DNA of 35,113 bases from Sphingomonas jeddahensis (GCF_001981525.1 NZ_MPSB01000019.1:1-35113); one strand, 5' to 3'; counted from the first letter of the stretch, positions 1-7,935 are shown. Notes: generated by a model from the letters alone, not told the origin. Made by a program: numbers and translations.

Positions 1-1127
1 CCCTCGTACAAGGCCGCCACCGGCTCCGCCCGCGCCACCTTGCCCCGGCTCGCATGCACCAGCGTCACCGGCAGCGCGGCATCCGCCGCCACCAGCACGG
101 ACTTCACCATCGCTCCGCCCTGGTTCGCCTCCGCCACCACCCGGTCCGCGCCATGCAACGCCGCACAAGCGGCCACCGCCCGCGCCCACCCCTCGGGCGA
201 CGCGCCGTCGATGCTCGCGTCGGCGATTACATAGCCGCAGCCATCCTCGCCCAGCGCGACACACACGATCCCGCACGCATCGCCGCCGATACCCGCCGGC
301 GGATCGACCCCCACCACCACACGCCGCAGCGCCGGCGCCGCCGCCACCCGGCATCGTTCGATCAGCCCGCGCGACCACAAGGCCCCGACCACCGAGTCGA
401 TCAGCTCGCCGTCGAGCTCCTGCCGCCCGAGCGCCGTCCCGCCATAACTCTCGCGCATCGCGTCCACGAAGCTTTCCGGCAGATGCACGTTGCCCCCGGT
501 CTGCCCAACCGTCTCCTCCACGCCCGACAGCGCCATCACCCGCCGCATCAGCGCGTTGGGCCTGGGCGTCGTCGTCACCACCACCTGCGGCCGCGCGCCC
601 AGCCGCATGGTCAGCATCAGATTGTCCCATGCCGCATCGCCGCGCCGCCATTTCGCCAGCTCGTCGCACCACGCCGCATGATGCTCCGGCCCGCGCAAGC
701 CCTCCGGCGCATCGGCCGAATAGACCGTCGCCACCGCCCCGCCGGCCCAGCGCACCTCGCTTTTGGTCGGCGTCCACACCGGCCGCATGTCGAGCCGCGC
801 CGTCGCGATCACCCCGCTCGGCCCCTCCACCATCACCCGCCGCGCCTCGTCCGCCGTCGCGCCGACCAGTGCGATCCGCGCGCCCGCAACGGTGCGCGCG
901 ATATGGTTGACCCATTCCGCCCCCGCGCGCGTCTTGCCGAACCCGCGCCCCGCGCGGATCAGCCAGATGCGCCAGTCGCGCGCCGACGCAAGCTGTCCCT
1001 CATGAGCATAATGGCTCTCCCAGCGCCCCGCCGCCTCGATCTTCATTTCCATCGGCAGCACGTCGATCACCCGATCGCGCTGGTCGGGCGGCAGCAGGGC
1101 TAGCTGCCGCAGCGGATCGTCGCTCAC
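1..1127 (-). CDS. Phage/GTA-type large terminase (DNA packaging), 3' end cut by window edge
   Basis: The reverse strand is open from a GTG at 1127 to the window edge, giving 375 visible residues. It reads as the motor subunit that cuts and pumps DNA into a capsid. A Walker A motif, AGRGFGKT, lies at about residues 59-66, and a Walker B-like segment, AAWCDEL, at 151-157 supplies the acidic pair D155/E156. A C-terminal RNase H-like nuclease domain follows, with VVGVDPP (D275) and VVAEANQGG (E333). This arrangement is typical of terminases in gene transfer agents and related prophages. The GTG was chosen because it overlaps the upstream gene's stop by 4 bp (GTGA, 1124-1127), indicating translational coupling. 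The portal and capsid genes expected next would lie before base 1. An Arg/His/Pro-rich reading frame on the opposite strand is a codon-bias shadow. The family is sure; GTA versus prophage cannot be settled from this window. Confidence 0.9.
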   Translation of the reverse strand, partial: MSDDPLRQLALLPPDQRDRVIDVLPMEMKIEAAGRWESHYAHEGQLASARDWRIWLIRAGRGFGKTRAGAEWVNHIARTVAGARIALVGATADEARRVMVEGPSGVIATARLDMRPVWTPTKSEVRWAGGAVATVYSADAPEGLRGPEHHAAWCDELAKWRRGDAAWDNLMLTMRLGARPQVVVTTTPRPNALMRRVMALSGVEETVGQTGGNVHLPESFVDAMRESYGGTALGRQELDGELIDSVVGALWSRGLIERCRVAAAPALRRVVVGVDPPAGIGGDACGIVCVALGEDGCGYVIADASIDGASPEGWARAVAACAALHGADRVVAEANQGGAMVKSVLVAADAALPVTLVHASRGKVARAEPVAALYE

Positions 1128-1657
1128 GCCGCGCCCGCCTGCCGCGCCAGCCCGTCGAGCGCGCGGCGCAGCGCCGCATCGGTCTCGGCCGGCGTCGGCA
1201 TCGTCATTCCCTTGGGCACCGCCTTGCCGCTCTTGCCGTCCGCCCGACGACGCAGCAGCACCGCCATGGCGAATTGCAGATCGGCTGCACTGGCGGCACG
1301 AACGGGCAGCACCGCCGGATCGCCCCCGGCAAACGATACGCCAGACGATCCTCCCCGTGATCCCTCACGCGATCCCGGCGCCTCGCCACCGCGCTCGACC
1401 TTCGCCAGCGCATGTTCCAGCAGCCCGGCCTCCAGCCGCGCATAGCCGTCCGCGATCGCCGCGTCCCACGCCGCCGCAAAGGCCGCATCCTCGCTCCGCC
1501 AGCGATAGCAAGTCGCCATCGTCCGCTTCGCCATCCGCGCGGCGAGTGCGACGCTGCACGTCTCGGCCAGCACCGCCAAGAAGCGGTTCCGCCGCCCCTG
1601 CGTGCGCGCACACACGGCCACCCGCCCGCCGCTGGCGGTCGCCATCCCCGTCGCCAT
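1124..1657 (-). CDS. Small-terminase-like DNA-binding protein of the packaging cluster
   Basis: This 177-residue protein precedes the large terminase and overlaps it by 4 bp. The region from about residue 28 to 76 (FLAVLAETCSVALAA, then ATCYRWR, then AFAAAWDAAI) looks like a helix-turn-helix followed by a helix rich in Ala and acidic residues. That pattern is typical of small terminase subunits, which recognise DNA and recruit the large subunit. In Rhodobacter-type GTAs the equivalent first gene has this role. The C-terminal half is low-complexity and ends in a helical segment. The start at 1657 is preferred over an in-frame upstream ATG at 1783 because a strong GGGGGAGGA ribosome-binding site lies just upstream of it. 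The small-terminase assignment rests on position and the helix-turn-helix appearance. Confidence 0.7.
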   Translation of the reverse strand: MATGMATASGGRVAVCARTQGRRNRFLAVLAETCSVALAARMAKRTMATCYRWRSEDAAFAAAWDAAIADGYARLEAGLLEHALAKVERGGEAPGSREGSRGGSSGVSFAGGDPAVLPVRAASAADLQFAMAVLLRRRADGKSGKAVPKGMTMPTPAETDAALRRALDGLARQAGAA

Positions 1658-1836
1658 GTCATCCTCCCCCAAATCGGCATGGCACGCGTTCAGCCGCGAC
1701 GCTCGGCCCTGCCCACCGCGCGACAAGCCCCCGCATCGCCGCCTCCCGAAGCGCCGCGCCCAACGAAAACGGGCCGGGAGCACCGGGGGATCACCCCGCG
1801 CTCACCAGCCCGCCGCTGCACCTACAATTCTTCAGT

Positions 1837-1851
1837 GTTCCTGTTTTGTAC
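1837..1851. promoter_or_regulatory. LexA (SOS) box-like sequence overlapping the -10 element
   Basis: The sequence GTTC-CTGTTTT-GTAC differs by one base from GTTC-N7-GTTC, the LexA operator described for Alphaproteobacteria. It covers the -10 box of the terminase promoter, where a repressor would act. The same place also carries the inverted repeat CTGTTT-N7-AAACAG (1841-1859), so a different palindrome-binding regulator is possible. This is a pattern match only. Confidence 0.35.
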
Positions 1852-1873
1852 TCAAACAGCGTCGCGCTGTCAA
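1845..1873 (-). promoter_or_regulatory. Sigma70-type promoter for the terminase genes
   Basis: Read on the reverse strand there is a perfect TTGACA -35 box (1868-1873), a 17-bp spacer and TACAAA as a -10 box (1845-1850, 4 of 6 consensus bases). Initiation would fall near 1838 and leave a leader of about 180 nt before the ATG at 1657. The local sequence is clearly more AT-rich than its surroundings. No other minus-strand gene lies between this site and the end of lpdA, so the terminase genes are the only apparent target. Confidence 0.55.
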
Positions 1874-1900
1874 GCGCTTTCTCGCGCGCGCCACCCACCG

Positions 1901-1983
1901 CGTTCGTCCTGAGCCTGTCGAAGGACGTGCCAAGCAGGACAGGCGCCCGTGACACGCCCTTCGACAAAGCTCAGGGCGAACGG
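1901..1983. repeat. REP-like palindrome, family A (GTTCGTCCTGAGC type)
   Basis: Two inverted arms lie at 1901-1931 and 1951-1983 around a short loop. Each contains a version of CGTTCG-CCTGAGC--TGTCGAAGG. The same unit recurs at 8482, 8592 (variant) and 18157. It sits in the 590-bp gap between the terminase genes and the lpdA stop, where I see no gene. Confidence 0.8.
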
Positions 1984-2012
1984 TGGCGGGTGCGCCTTAC
2001 GCCTCACACACC

Positions 2013-2106
2013 CGTCATGCCGGGCTCGTCCCGGCATCCACTGTGCCGCACATTCGAGGCCATCGAGTGCGCGGCACAGTGGATCCCGGCACAAGGCCGG
2101 GATGAC
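2013..2106. repeat. REP-like palindrome, family B (CGTCATGCCGGG type)
   Basis: A long inverted repeat: CGTCATGCCGGG and CCGGCATCCACTGTGCCGC on the left pair with GCGGCACAGTGGATCCCGGC and GGCCGGGATGACG on the right. The transcript could fold into a long hairpin. This class of mobile intergenic palindrome is common in sphingomonad genomes. It is non-coding. Confidence 0.8.
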
Positions 2107-2141
2107 GAACGCTGCGCCGGCTTGAACCTGCCCCAAATGCA

Positions 2142-2226
2142 CGTCACCCCGGCCCTGAGCCGGGGTCCCGCTACCCTCCCTACCACAGCGAGAAGATGCG
2201 GAACCTCGGGTCAGTCCCGGGGCGAC
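2142..2226. repeat. Third REP-like inverted pair in the same gap
   Basis: CGTCACCCCGGCCCTGAGCC at 2142-2161, continuing GGGGTCCCG, pairs imperfectly with an inverted partner at about 2198-2226 (GGTCAGTCCCGGGGCGACG). It lies immediately downstream of the lpdA stop codon and may also act as its transcription terminator. Confidence 0.6.
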
Positions 2227-2247
2227 GAAACTACCCGAACGAACCGA

Positions 2248-3642
2248 TCACATATGGATCGGCTTCCCCTGCACCGCCATCGCGGCTTCCTTCACCGCTT
2301 CGGAATGCGTCGGGTGCGCGTGGCAGGTGTAAGCGATATCCTCGCTGGTCGCGCCGAACTCCATCGCCTGCGCCGCCTGCGCGATCATCGTGCCGGCCAC
2401 CGAAGCGATGCACCACACGCCCAGCACGCGATCGGTCTTGGCATCCGCGATCACCTTCACGAAGCCGTCCGGCTCGTGGTTGGTCTTCGCCCGGCTGTTG
2501 GCCATCATCGGGAACTTGCCAACCTTGACCTCACCCTTTTCCTTCGCCGCCTCTTCCGTAAGGCCCACGCCAGCGATCTCCGGCCAGGTATAGACCACCG
2601 ACGGGATCACATCATGGTTCACGATGCCATGCTGCCCGGCGATGTTCTCGGCCACCGCAATGCCCTCGTCCTCGGCCTTGTGCGCCAGCATCGGCCCGGG
2701 GATCACGTCGCCGATCGCCCACACGCCGCTCACCGAGGTACGGAAATCGTGATCGGTGCCGATCTGCCCGCGATTGTTGAGCTCCAGCCCGATCTTCTCC
2801 AGCCCCAGCCCCTCGACGTTCGGCTTGCGCCCGATCGACACCAGCACGCAATCCGCCTCGATCGTCGTCGCCTCGCCGCCAGCCGCCGGCTCGACGGTCA
2901 GCGTTGCCTTGCCACCGTCAACGGCGACACTCGTCACCTTGGTAGAAAGCTTGAACTCGATCCCCTGCTTCTTGAAGATCTTGTTGGCTTCCTTGCGCAC
3001 GTCACCGTCGAAGCCCGGCAGGATCTGGTCGAGGAACTCGACGCAGGTCACCTTGGCACCCAGCCGGCGCCAGACCGAGCCAAGCTCCAGCCCGATCACG
3101 CCGCCGCCGATCACCACCATATGCTCGGGCACCTTGGGCAGCTCCAGCGCGCCGGTCGAATCGACCACCACCTGCTGGTCGATCGTCACGCCCGGCAGCG
3201 GCGTCACGGTCGAGCCGGTCGCGATCACGACGTTCTTCGCCGTCACCTTCTGCTCGCCGACGCTAACGGTATGCGCGTCCTCGAACGAGGCGCGGCCCTT
3301 CAGCCACGTCACCTTGTTCTTCTTGAATAGGAACTCGATGCCCCCGGTCAGCCCCTTCACCGAATCGCGACGCTGCGCATGCATCGCTTCCAGATCCAGC
3401 TCGGGCGTCACCTTGATGCCCATCTTGGCCATCGTGCCGTTCGCCGCCGCATCGAAATACTCGCTGGCGTGCAGCATCGCCTTGGACGGAATGCACCCGA
3501 CGTTGAGGCACGTGCCGCCCAGCGTCTCGCGGCTCTCCGCGCACGCCACCTTCAGGCCCAGCTGCGCCGCCCGGATCGCCGCGACATAACCACCCGGACC
3601 GGCACCGATCACGAGAACGTCATAGTCGAATTCGTCAGCCAT
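2248..3642 (-). CDS. lpdA: Dihydrolipoyl dehydrogenase (E3)
   Basis: This 464-residue flavoprotein reoxidises dihydrolipoamide on the E2 subunits of 2-oxoacid dehydrogenase complexes (2-oxoglutarate, pyruvate) or the glycine cleavage system, passing electrons through FAD to NAD+. The N-terminal FAD-binding motif VIGAGPGGYVAA (about residues 11-22) leads into the redox disulfide GGTCLNVGCIPSK (C45/C50). A second dinucleotide fold (VVIGGGVIGLELG) binds NAD. The C-terminal dimerisation domain carries HAHPTHSE, giving the catalytic His-Glu pair H443/E448. All key residues are present and the length is normal. The ATG at 3642 fits family N-termini (MADEFDYDVLV) better than one 14 codons upstream. 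No E1 or E2 genes adjoin, so this window does not show which complex it serves. Confidence 0.96.
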   Translation of the reverse strand: MADEFDYDVLVIGAGPGGYVAAIRAAQLGLKVACAESRETLGGTCLNVGCIPSKAMLHASEYFDAAANGTMAKMGIKVTPELDLEAMHAQRRDSVKGLTGGIEFLFKKNKVTWLKGRASFEDAHTVSVGEQKVTAKNVVIATGSTVTPLPGVTIDQQVVVDSTGALELPKVPEHMVVIGGGVIGLELGSVWRRLGAKVTCVEFLDQILPGFDGDVRKEANKIFKKQGIEFKLSTKVTSVAVDGGKATLTVEPAAGGEATTIEADCVLVSIGRKPNVEGLGLEKIGLELNNRGQIGTDHDFRTSVSGVWAIGDVIPGPMLAHKAEDEGIAVAENIAGQHGIVNHDVIPSVVYTWPEIAGVGLTEEAAKEKGEVKVGKFPMMANSRAKTNHEPDGFVKVIADAKTDRVLGVWCIASVAGTMIAQAAQAMEFGATSEDIAYTCHAHPTHSEAVKEAAMAVQGKPIHM

Positions 3643-3677
3643 CGGGTGCACTCGCCTCTGGATTAGGGAAACCGGCT

Positions 3678-3721
3678 GCGACATAGACCCTCATGACGGG
3701 GGTGCAACCCCGCGACATAGA
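3678..3721. repeat. Direct repeat flanking a small hairpin in the lpdA / acyl-CoA dehydrogenase divergent promoter region
   Basis: The decamer GCGACATAGA occurs at 3678-3687 and again at 3712-3721, 34 bp apart. A short stem CGGGG-N6-CCCCG (3697-3712) lies between them. The spot is within the 100-bp divergent intergenic region, so a shared operator is possible, though 10-bp repeats can arise by chance. Confidence 0.35.
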
Positions 3722-3742
3722 ACGAAACAGGAGAGCGGTGGC

Positions 3743-4975
3743 ATGGACCTGAACTGGAGCCCCGAAGAACAGGCGTTCGAAGCGGAAGTCCGTGACTTCC
3801 TCGCCATGTCGCTCACCCCCGAGCTGCAACGCGCCGGCCGTCTCTCCACCAGCGTCTATGCCGATCACCATGCCAGCATGAAGTGGCAGGAGATCCTCGT
3901 CGCCAAGGGCTGGGCCGCCCCGCACTGGGCGCCCGAGCATGGCGGCACCGACTGGACGGTCGCACAGCATTACATCTGGAACCGCGAGCGCATCGCCGCC
4001 GGCGCCCCCGGCCTCTCGCCGATGGGCATTTCGATGGTGGCGTACGTCATCATGAAATACGGCACGGTCGAGCAGCAACGCTTCTTCCTCCCCCGCATCC
4101 TCTCGGGCGAGATCTTCTTCTGCCAGGGCTATTCCGAGCCCGGCTCGGGCAGCGACTTGGCCTCCTTGCAGACCAGCGCGGTCGAGGACGGCGACGATCT
4201 CATCATCAACGGCCAGAAGGTCTGGACCACCCACGCTAGCGAGGCGAACTGGATCTTCGCCCTGGTCCGCACGTCGAAGGAAGGCCGCCCGCAGCAGGGC
4301 ATCACCTTCCTCCTCATCGACATGACCACCCCCGGCGTCGAAGTCCGCCCCTTCACCATGTCGTCGGGCGAGCAGATCCAGAACGCCGTCTTCTTCACCG
4401 ACGTGCGCGTGCCCAAGGCGAACGTCATGGGCGAGATCGACCGCGGCTGGAGCGTCGCCAAATACCTCCTCGAATTCGAACGCGGCGGCAACGCCTACGC
4501 CCCCGCGCTCAAGGCCCGCGCCGACGCCATCGCCCGCCACGCCGCCGAGACCACCGGCAGCGACGGCGAGCCGCTCCTCGACGATCCCGTCTTCGCAACG
4601 AAGCTCGCCCGCGCCCGCATCCGCGCCGACGTGCTCGAGATCATGGAACTGCGCCTGCTCTCCGCCGCGAACGGCGACGGCAGCGTCGGCGCCTTGTCAT
4701 CAATGATGAAGATCATGGGCACCGAGCTCGCCGGCACGCTCACCGAACTGACCATGGAAGCCGCCGGCGACCGCGGCCTGGTCTATCAACCCCACGCGAC
4801 GATGCCCGGCGGCCCGGTCCCCCGCCATCAACCGCCCGAAGACGGCTATGTATCGGGCGAAGAATGGCACGCGCTGGCCCCTTTGCGCTACATGAACGAA
4901 CGCGCCGGCCCGATCTACGCCGGCTCCAACGAGATCCAGCGCAACATCATCGCCAAGCAAGTGCTCGGGCTATAG
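3743..4975 (+). CDS. Acyl-CoA dehydrogenase family protein
   Basis: This 410-residue FAD enzyme of the acyl-CoA dehydrogenase superfamily would introduce an alpha,beta double bond into an acyl-CoA and pass electrons to ETF. The N-terminal helical domain (MDLNWSPEEQAFEAEVRDFLA) is followed by the flavin-contacting strand YSEPGSGSDLASLQT, the GQKVWTTHA segment and the C-terminal helical domain ending in IYAGSNEIQRNIIAK. Length is typical. At the position where medium- and short-chain enzymes carry the catalytic Glu (YEG), this protein has Ala (A393), so the base lies elsewhere, as in isovaleryl- and long-chain-type enzymes, or is supplied by a partner as in heteromeric steroid-degrading FadE pairs. 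A good AGGAGAG ribosome-binding site precedes the ATG. It is transcribed away from lpdA and its substrate cannot be told. Confidence 0.9.
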   Translation: MDLNWSPEEQAFEAEVRDFLAMSLTPELQRAGRLSTSVYADHHASMKWQEILVAKGWAAPHWAPEHGGTDWTVAQHYIWNRERIAAGAPGLSPMGISMVAYVIMKYGTVEQQRFFLPRILSGEIFFCQGYSEPGSGSDLASLQTSAVEDGDDLIINGQKVWTTHASEANWIFALVRTSKEGRPQQGITFLLIDMTTPGVEVRPFTMSSGEQIQNAVFFTDVRVPKANVMGEIDRGWSVAKYLLEFERGGNAYAPALKARADAIARHAAETTGSDGEPLLDDPVFATKLARARIRADVLEIMELRLLSAANGDGSVGALSSMMKIMGTELAGTLTELTMEAAGDRGLVYQPHATMPGGPVPRHQPPEDGYVSGEEWHALAPLRYMNERAGPIYAGSNEIQRNIIAKQVLGL

Positions 4976-5053
4976 CGCGCCGCCACCTCAGATACTGTAG
5001 AGGTCCGGTACGGCGGACGCTCTCACCAGCCGCCGGGACAGCGCTTGGCGCGA

Positions 5054-5785
5054 CTAGGTCGACCGCTTCGCTTTGGCACCCCTCAGTGCCGACAGCACGC
5101 CCCGCATCGTGCGCACTTCCTGGCTCGTCCATCTCGGTTTGGTGAGGAGCGTGCGCAAGGTGCGGCGCGTGGTCGGCGTGCGATCGGGCGGGAAGAAGAA
5201 ATTCGCATCCACCAGCATCGCGTCAAGCTGGCCGATCATGCCCTCCAGCTCCTCCTGCGGTGCCGGCGGATCGAGCGTCACCTCGGGCGGTGAAGCGAGC
5301 GCCTCGCCCTTCGACCATTCATAGGCAACCAGGATCACCGCCTGCGCGAGATTGAGGCTGCCGAACTCCGGATTGATGGGCACGGTCAGGATCGTGCGGG
5401 CAAGCGCAACGTCGTCGGTTTCAAGGCCCGATCGCTCCGGGCCGAACAGGATCGCACTTCGGCCTGGCGCGGCGCGCATGTCGGCTGCGGCCTGTTCGGG
5501 CGTCACCACCGGCTTGGTGACGCCGCGCTTTCGCACGGTGGTGGCATAGACGTGCGGGCAATCGGCCACCGCCCCGGCAACAGTGTCATAGACCTGCGCA
5601 TTGGCGAGGACGATATCGGCCCCCGACGCTGCCGGTCCCGCCGCCGGATTGGGCCAGCCATCGCGCGGGGCGACAAGGCGCATCTCGGTCAGGCCGAAGT
5701 TGAGCATCGCCCGCGCGGCCTTGCCGATATTTTCGCCCAATTGCGGGCGAACGAGAACAATGACGGGGGAAGGGGAAGCGCTCAT
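5054..5785 (-). CDS. trmJ: SPOUT-family tRNA 2'-O-methyltransferase (TrmJ-like)
   Basis: This 243-residue protein belongs to the SpoU/TrmH-type SPOUT methyltransferases. TrmJ methylates the ribose of residue 32 in the anticodon loop of certain tRNAs using S-adenosylmethionine. The N-terminal motif VLVRPQLGENIGKAARAMLNFG, the middle segment SAILFGPERSGLETDDVALA and the cofactor-knot sequence VPINPEFGSLNLAQAVILVAYEW are all diagnostic. A charged C-terminal tail of about 80 residues, with PTTRRTLRTLL, fits the TrmJ subgroup rather than TrmL. The ATG at 5785 is preferred to a GTG eight codons upstream. It converges with the acyl-CoA dehydrogenase gene and follows nrdR on the same strand after a 61-bp gap. 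The family is certain, the exact tRNA target is by analogy. Confidence 0.88.
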   Translation of the reverse strand: MSASPSPVIVLVRPQLGENIGKAARAMLNFGLTEMRLVAPRDGWPNPAAGPAASGADIVLANAQVYDTVAGAVADCPHVYATTVRKRGVTKPVVTPEQAAADMRAAPGRSAILFGPERSGLETDDVALARTILTVPINPEFGSLNLAQAVILVAYEWSKGEALASPPEVTLDPPAPQEELEGMIGQLDAMLVDANFFFPPDRTPTTRRTLRTLLTKPRWTSQEVRTMRGVLSALRGAKAKRST

Positions 5786-5846
5786 CACAGCGCGCCTATC
5801 CGGCCACACGCGACTTCGACAAGCATTGATGCGGCGCGCGGGTGCC

Positions 5847-6308
5847 TCAGCCGCGAGCCGCCGCCTCGACCGCCCCGGCGAATTCCTCGAAATCCTTGGC
5901 CTCGCTGAAATCGCGATAGACGCTGGCGAATCGGATATAGGCCACCGAATCGAGGCCCTTCAGCCCCTCCATCACCATTTCGCCGATCCGCTTGGAGGCG
6001 ATCTCCGCCTCGCCGCTGGTTTCCAGCTGGCGCTGGATACCGCTGACCAACCGCTCGATCGCCAGGCCGTCGATCGGCCGCTTGCGCGCGGCGATGCCGA
6101 TCGAGCGGAGCAATTTGTCCCGGTCGAACGGCTCGCGCCGGTCCTCCGATTTTACCACGGTCAGCTCGCGCAGCTGGATGCGCTCAAAGGTGGTGAAGCG
6201 CGCGGCGCAGCCCTCGCACTGGCGGCGGCGGCGGATCGCGGCGCCATCGTCGGTCGGGCGGCTGTCCTTCACCTGGCTCGCATCGTGGCCGCAGAAGGGG
6301 CAGCGCAT
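5847..6308 (-). CDS. nrdR: Transcriptional repressor NrdR
   Basis: At 153 residues this has the full length of NrdR, the nucleotide-sensing repressor of ribonucleotide reductase operons. The N-terminal zinc ribbon is complete, with CPFC (C3, C6) and RRRRQCEGC (C31, C34). An ATP-cone domain follows from about residue 49 ([20 protein letters not shown]) and binds ATP/dATP to control oligomer state and DNA binding. The tail is Ala-rich. It sits downstream of glyA and the 58-residue protein on the same strand, a neighbourhood seen in many Alphaproteobacteria. A palindromic repeat separates it from the gene upstream, so it may have its own promoter or be differentially expressed. Confidence 0.96.
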   Translation of the reverse strand: MRCPFCGHDASQVKDSRPTDDGAAIRRRRQCEGCAARFTTFERIQLRELTVVKSEDRREPFDRDKLLRSIGIAARKRPIDGLAIERLVSGIQRQLETSGEAEIASKRIGEMVMEGLKGLDSVAYIRFASVYRDFSEAKDFEEFAGAVEAAARG

Positions 6309-6330
6309 TGTGTTTCGTCTCTTCTACTTA

Positions 6331-6426
6331 CGTCATCCCCGCGACGGCGGGGATCCATATACTCCAACGTCTAGGCTGGAAGCGCAACGTCTGCGCGTAT
6401 GGATCCCCGCCTTCGCGGGGATGACG
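6331..6426. repeat. REP-like palindrome, family B (CGTCATCCCCGCGA type)
   Basis: Arms at 6331-6362 and 6395-6426 are near-perfect inverted copies (CGTCATCCCCGCGAC and its complement, plus GGGGATCCATA). The element fills the gap between the 58-residue protein gene and nrdR on the minus strand. A transcript crossing it would form a long hairpin, which could attenuate nrdR or stabilise the upstream mRNA. Confidence 0.85.
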
Positions 6427-6441
6427 GATGTTGGTTGAAGG

Positions 6442-6618
6442 TCAGATCTTGTTCCGCCGCGCATAGGCGACGCCAGCGCCGACCAGTGCGCCGAGTACCG
6501 GACCAACGAACGGCACGGGGATCGCCACCACGGCACCGATCGCACCATATTTGGCCATCTTCTTGCCCAGGCCCGGTGAATTGCGAACGGTGTTCTCGAT
6601 TTCGTCAATCTTAGACAC
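6442..6618 (-). CDS. Small hydrophobic glycine-rich protein, 58 residues
   Basis: A GTG-started frame of 58 codons directly follows glyA. Its ribosome-binding site TGAGGA includes the glyA stop codon itself, and the gap between the genes is 9 bp. The N-terminal 20 residues are charged and helical (SKIDEIENTVRN, then LGKKMAKYG). Residues 24-52 form one long hydrophobic stretch, IGAVVAIPVPFVGPVLGALVGAGVAYA, with GxxxG-like spacing and two prolines, followed by the positive end RRNKI. It looks like a single-pass or hairpin inner-membrane protein. I do not recognise a named family. The signal and position strongly support translation; the role is unknown. It could assist membrane association of something expressed with glyA, but nothing in the sequence proves this. 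Confidence 0.75.
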   Translation of the reverse strand: MSKIDEIENTVRNSPGLGKKMAKYGAIGAVVAIPVPFVGPVLGALVGAGVAYARRNKI

Positions 6619-6627
6619 GGTTTTTCC

Positions 6628-7935
6628 TCACTGATAGATCGGGAAACGAGCGCATAGCGCGCGAACTCGTTCCCGCACCGCCGCTTCGACCTGCGCGTCG
6701 CCAGCCTCACCCTTCTGCGCAAGACCATCGAGCACGTCAGCGACCATGTTGCCGATCTCGCGGAACTCGGCCGTGCCGAAGCCGCGCGTCGTGCCCGCGG
6801 GGCTGCCGACCCGGATGCCGCTGGTCTTCACCGGCGGCAGCGGATCGTTGGGGATGCCGTTCTTGTTGCAGGTGATGCCGGCACGCTCCAGCGCCTCGTC
6901 GGCATCACGGCCCGTCACGCCAAGCGGGGTAAGGTCGACCAGCGCCAGATGCGTGTCGGTGCCGCCCGAGACGATCGCGGCGCCGCGCTCCTTCAGCGTG
7001 GCGGCGAGCACCTTGGCATTCTCCACCACCGCAGCGGCATAGCTCTTGAACTCCGGCCGCAGCGCTTCGCCGAACGCCACCGCCTTGGCGGCGATCACGT
7101 GCATCAGCGGGCCGCCCTGAAGCCCCGGGAATACCGCCGAGTTGATCTTCTTGGCGATCGCCTCGTCATCGGTCAGCACCATGCCGCCGCGCGGCCCACG
7201 CAACGTCTTGTGCGTGGTGGTGGTCACGACATGCGCATGGCCGAACGGCGTCGGATGGACGCCGCCTGCGACGAGGCCAGCGAAATGCGCCATGTCGACC
7301 ATGAAATAGGCGCCGACCTTGTCGGCGATCGCGCGGAAGCGGGCGAAATCGATGTGGCGCGGATAGGCCGACCCGCCAGCGATGATCAGCTTCGGCTGCG
7401 TCTCGATCGCCTGCTTCTCGACCGCGTCATAGTCGATCAGATGCGTGTCGGGCGTCACGCCATACTGCACCGCGTTGAACCACTTGCCGCTCATCGCCGC
7501 GCGCGCTCCATGCGTCAAATGCCCGCCGGAATCGAGGCTGAGGCCCATGATCGTCTCGCCCGGCTTGACCAGCGCCAGCATCACCGCGCCATTGGCCTGC
7601 GCGCCCGAATGCGGCTGCACATTGGCGAAGCCGCAGTTGAACAATTGCTTGGCGCGATCGATCGCCAGCTGTTCCACCTCGTCGGACGGGTGGCAGCCCT
7701 GGTAATAGCGCTTGCCGGGATAGCCCTCGGCGTATTTGTTGGTGAACACCGAACCCTGCGCCTCGAGCACCGCCTTGGAGACGATATTCTCCGATGCGAT
7801 CAGCTCGATCTGCGTCTGCTCACGGTCGAGCTCATGCTCGACGCCGGCGAACACCGCGGGATCGGCCTCGGCGAGATTGCGGGTGAAGAAGCCATCAGGC
7901 TGAACCTCGTTCAGCGCGGTCGGGTTGGTGCTCAT
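6628..7935 (-). CDS. glyA: Serine hydroxymethyltransferase
   Basis: This 435-residue PLP enzyme interconverts serine plus tetrahydrofolate with glycine plus 5,10-methylene-tetrahydrofolate and is the main source of one-carbon units. Family hallmarks are [35 protein letters not shown] (residues 44-78), the substrate loop [11 protein letters not shown], and the PLP lysine K243 in [16 protein letters not shown]. The length is normal. The ATG at 7935 overlaps the rpiB stop by 4 bp (ATGA), implying coupled translation, and the downstream 58-residue gene uses the glyA stop within its ribosome-binding site. The three genes are therefore probably one transcript. Confidence 0.97.
   Translation of the reverse strand: MSTNPTALNEVQPDGFFTRNLAEADPAVFAGVEHELDREQTQIELIASENIVSKAVLEAQGSVFTNKYAEGYPGKRYYQGCHPSDEVEQLAIDRAKQLFNCGFANVQPHSGAQANGAVMLALVKPGETIMGLSLDSGGHLTHGARAAMSGKWFNAVQYGVTPDTHLIDYDAVEKQAIETQPKLIIAGGSAYPRHIDFARFRAIADKVGAYFMVDMAHFAGLVAGGVHPTPFGHAHVVTTTTHKTLRGPRGGMVLTDDEAIAKKINSAVFPGLQGGPLMHVIAAKAVAFGEALRPEFKSYAAAVVENAKVLAATLKERGAAIVSGGTDTHLALVDLTPLGVTGRDADEALERAGITCNKNGIPNDPLPPVKTSGIRVGSPAGTTRGFGTAEFREIGNMVADVLDGLAQKGEAGDAQVEAAVRERVRALCARFPIYQ

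Noticed and set aside
54..1103. A 349-codon Arg/His/Pro-rich open frame on the plus strand
   Set aside because: It is the codon-bias shadow of the large terminase on the other strand, which has clear ATPase and nuclease motifs.
1357..3330. A 657-codon plus-strand open frame
   Set aside because: It runs through palindromic repeats and antisense to lpdA, with compositionally biased residues and no motifs.
3635..4540. A 301-codon minus-strand frame opposite the acyl-CoA dehydrogenase
   Set aside because: It is a shadow; the plus-strand frame carries all family motifs and a good ribosome-binding site.
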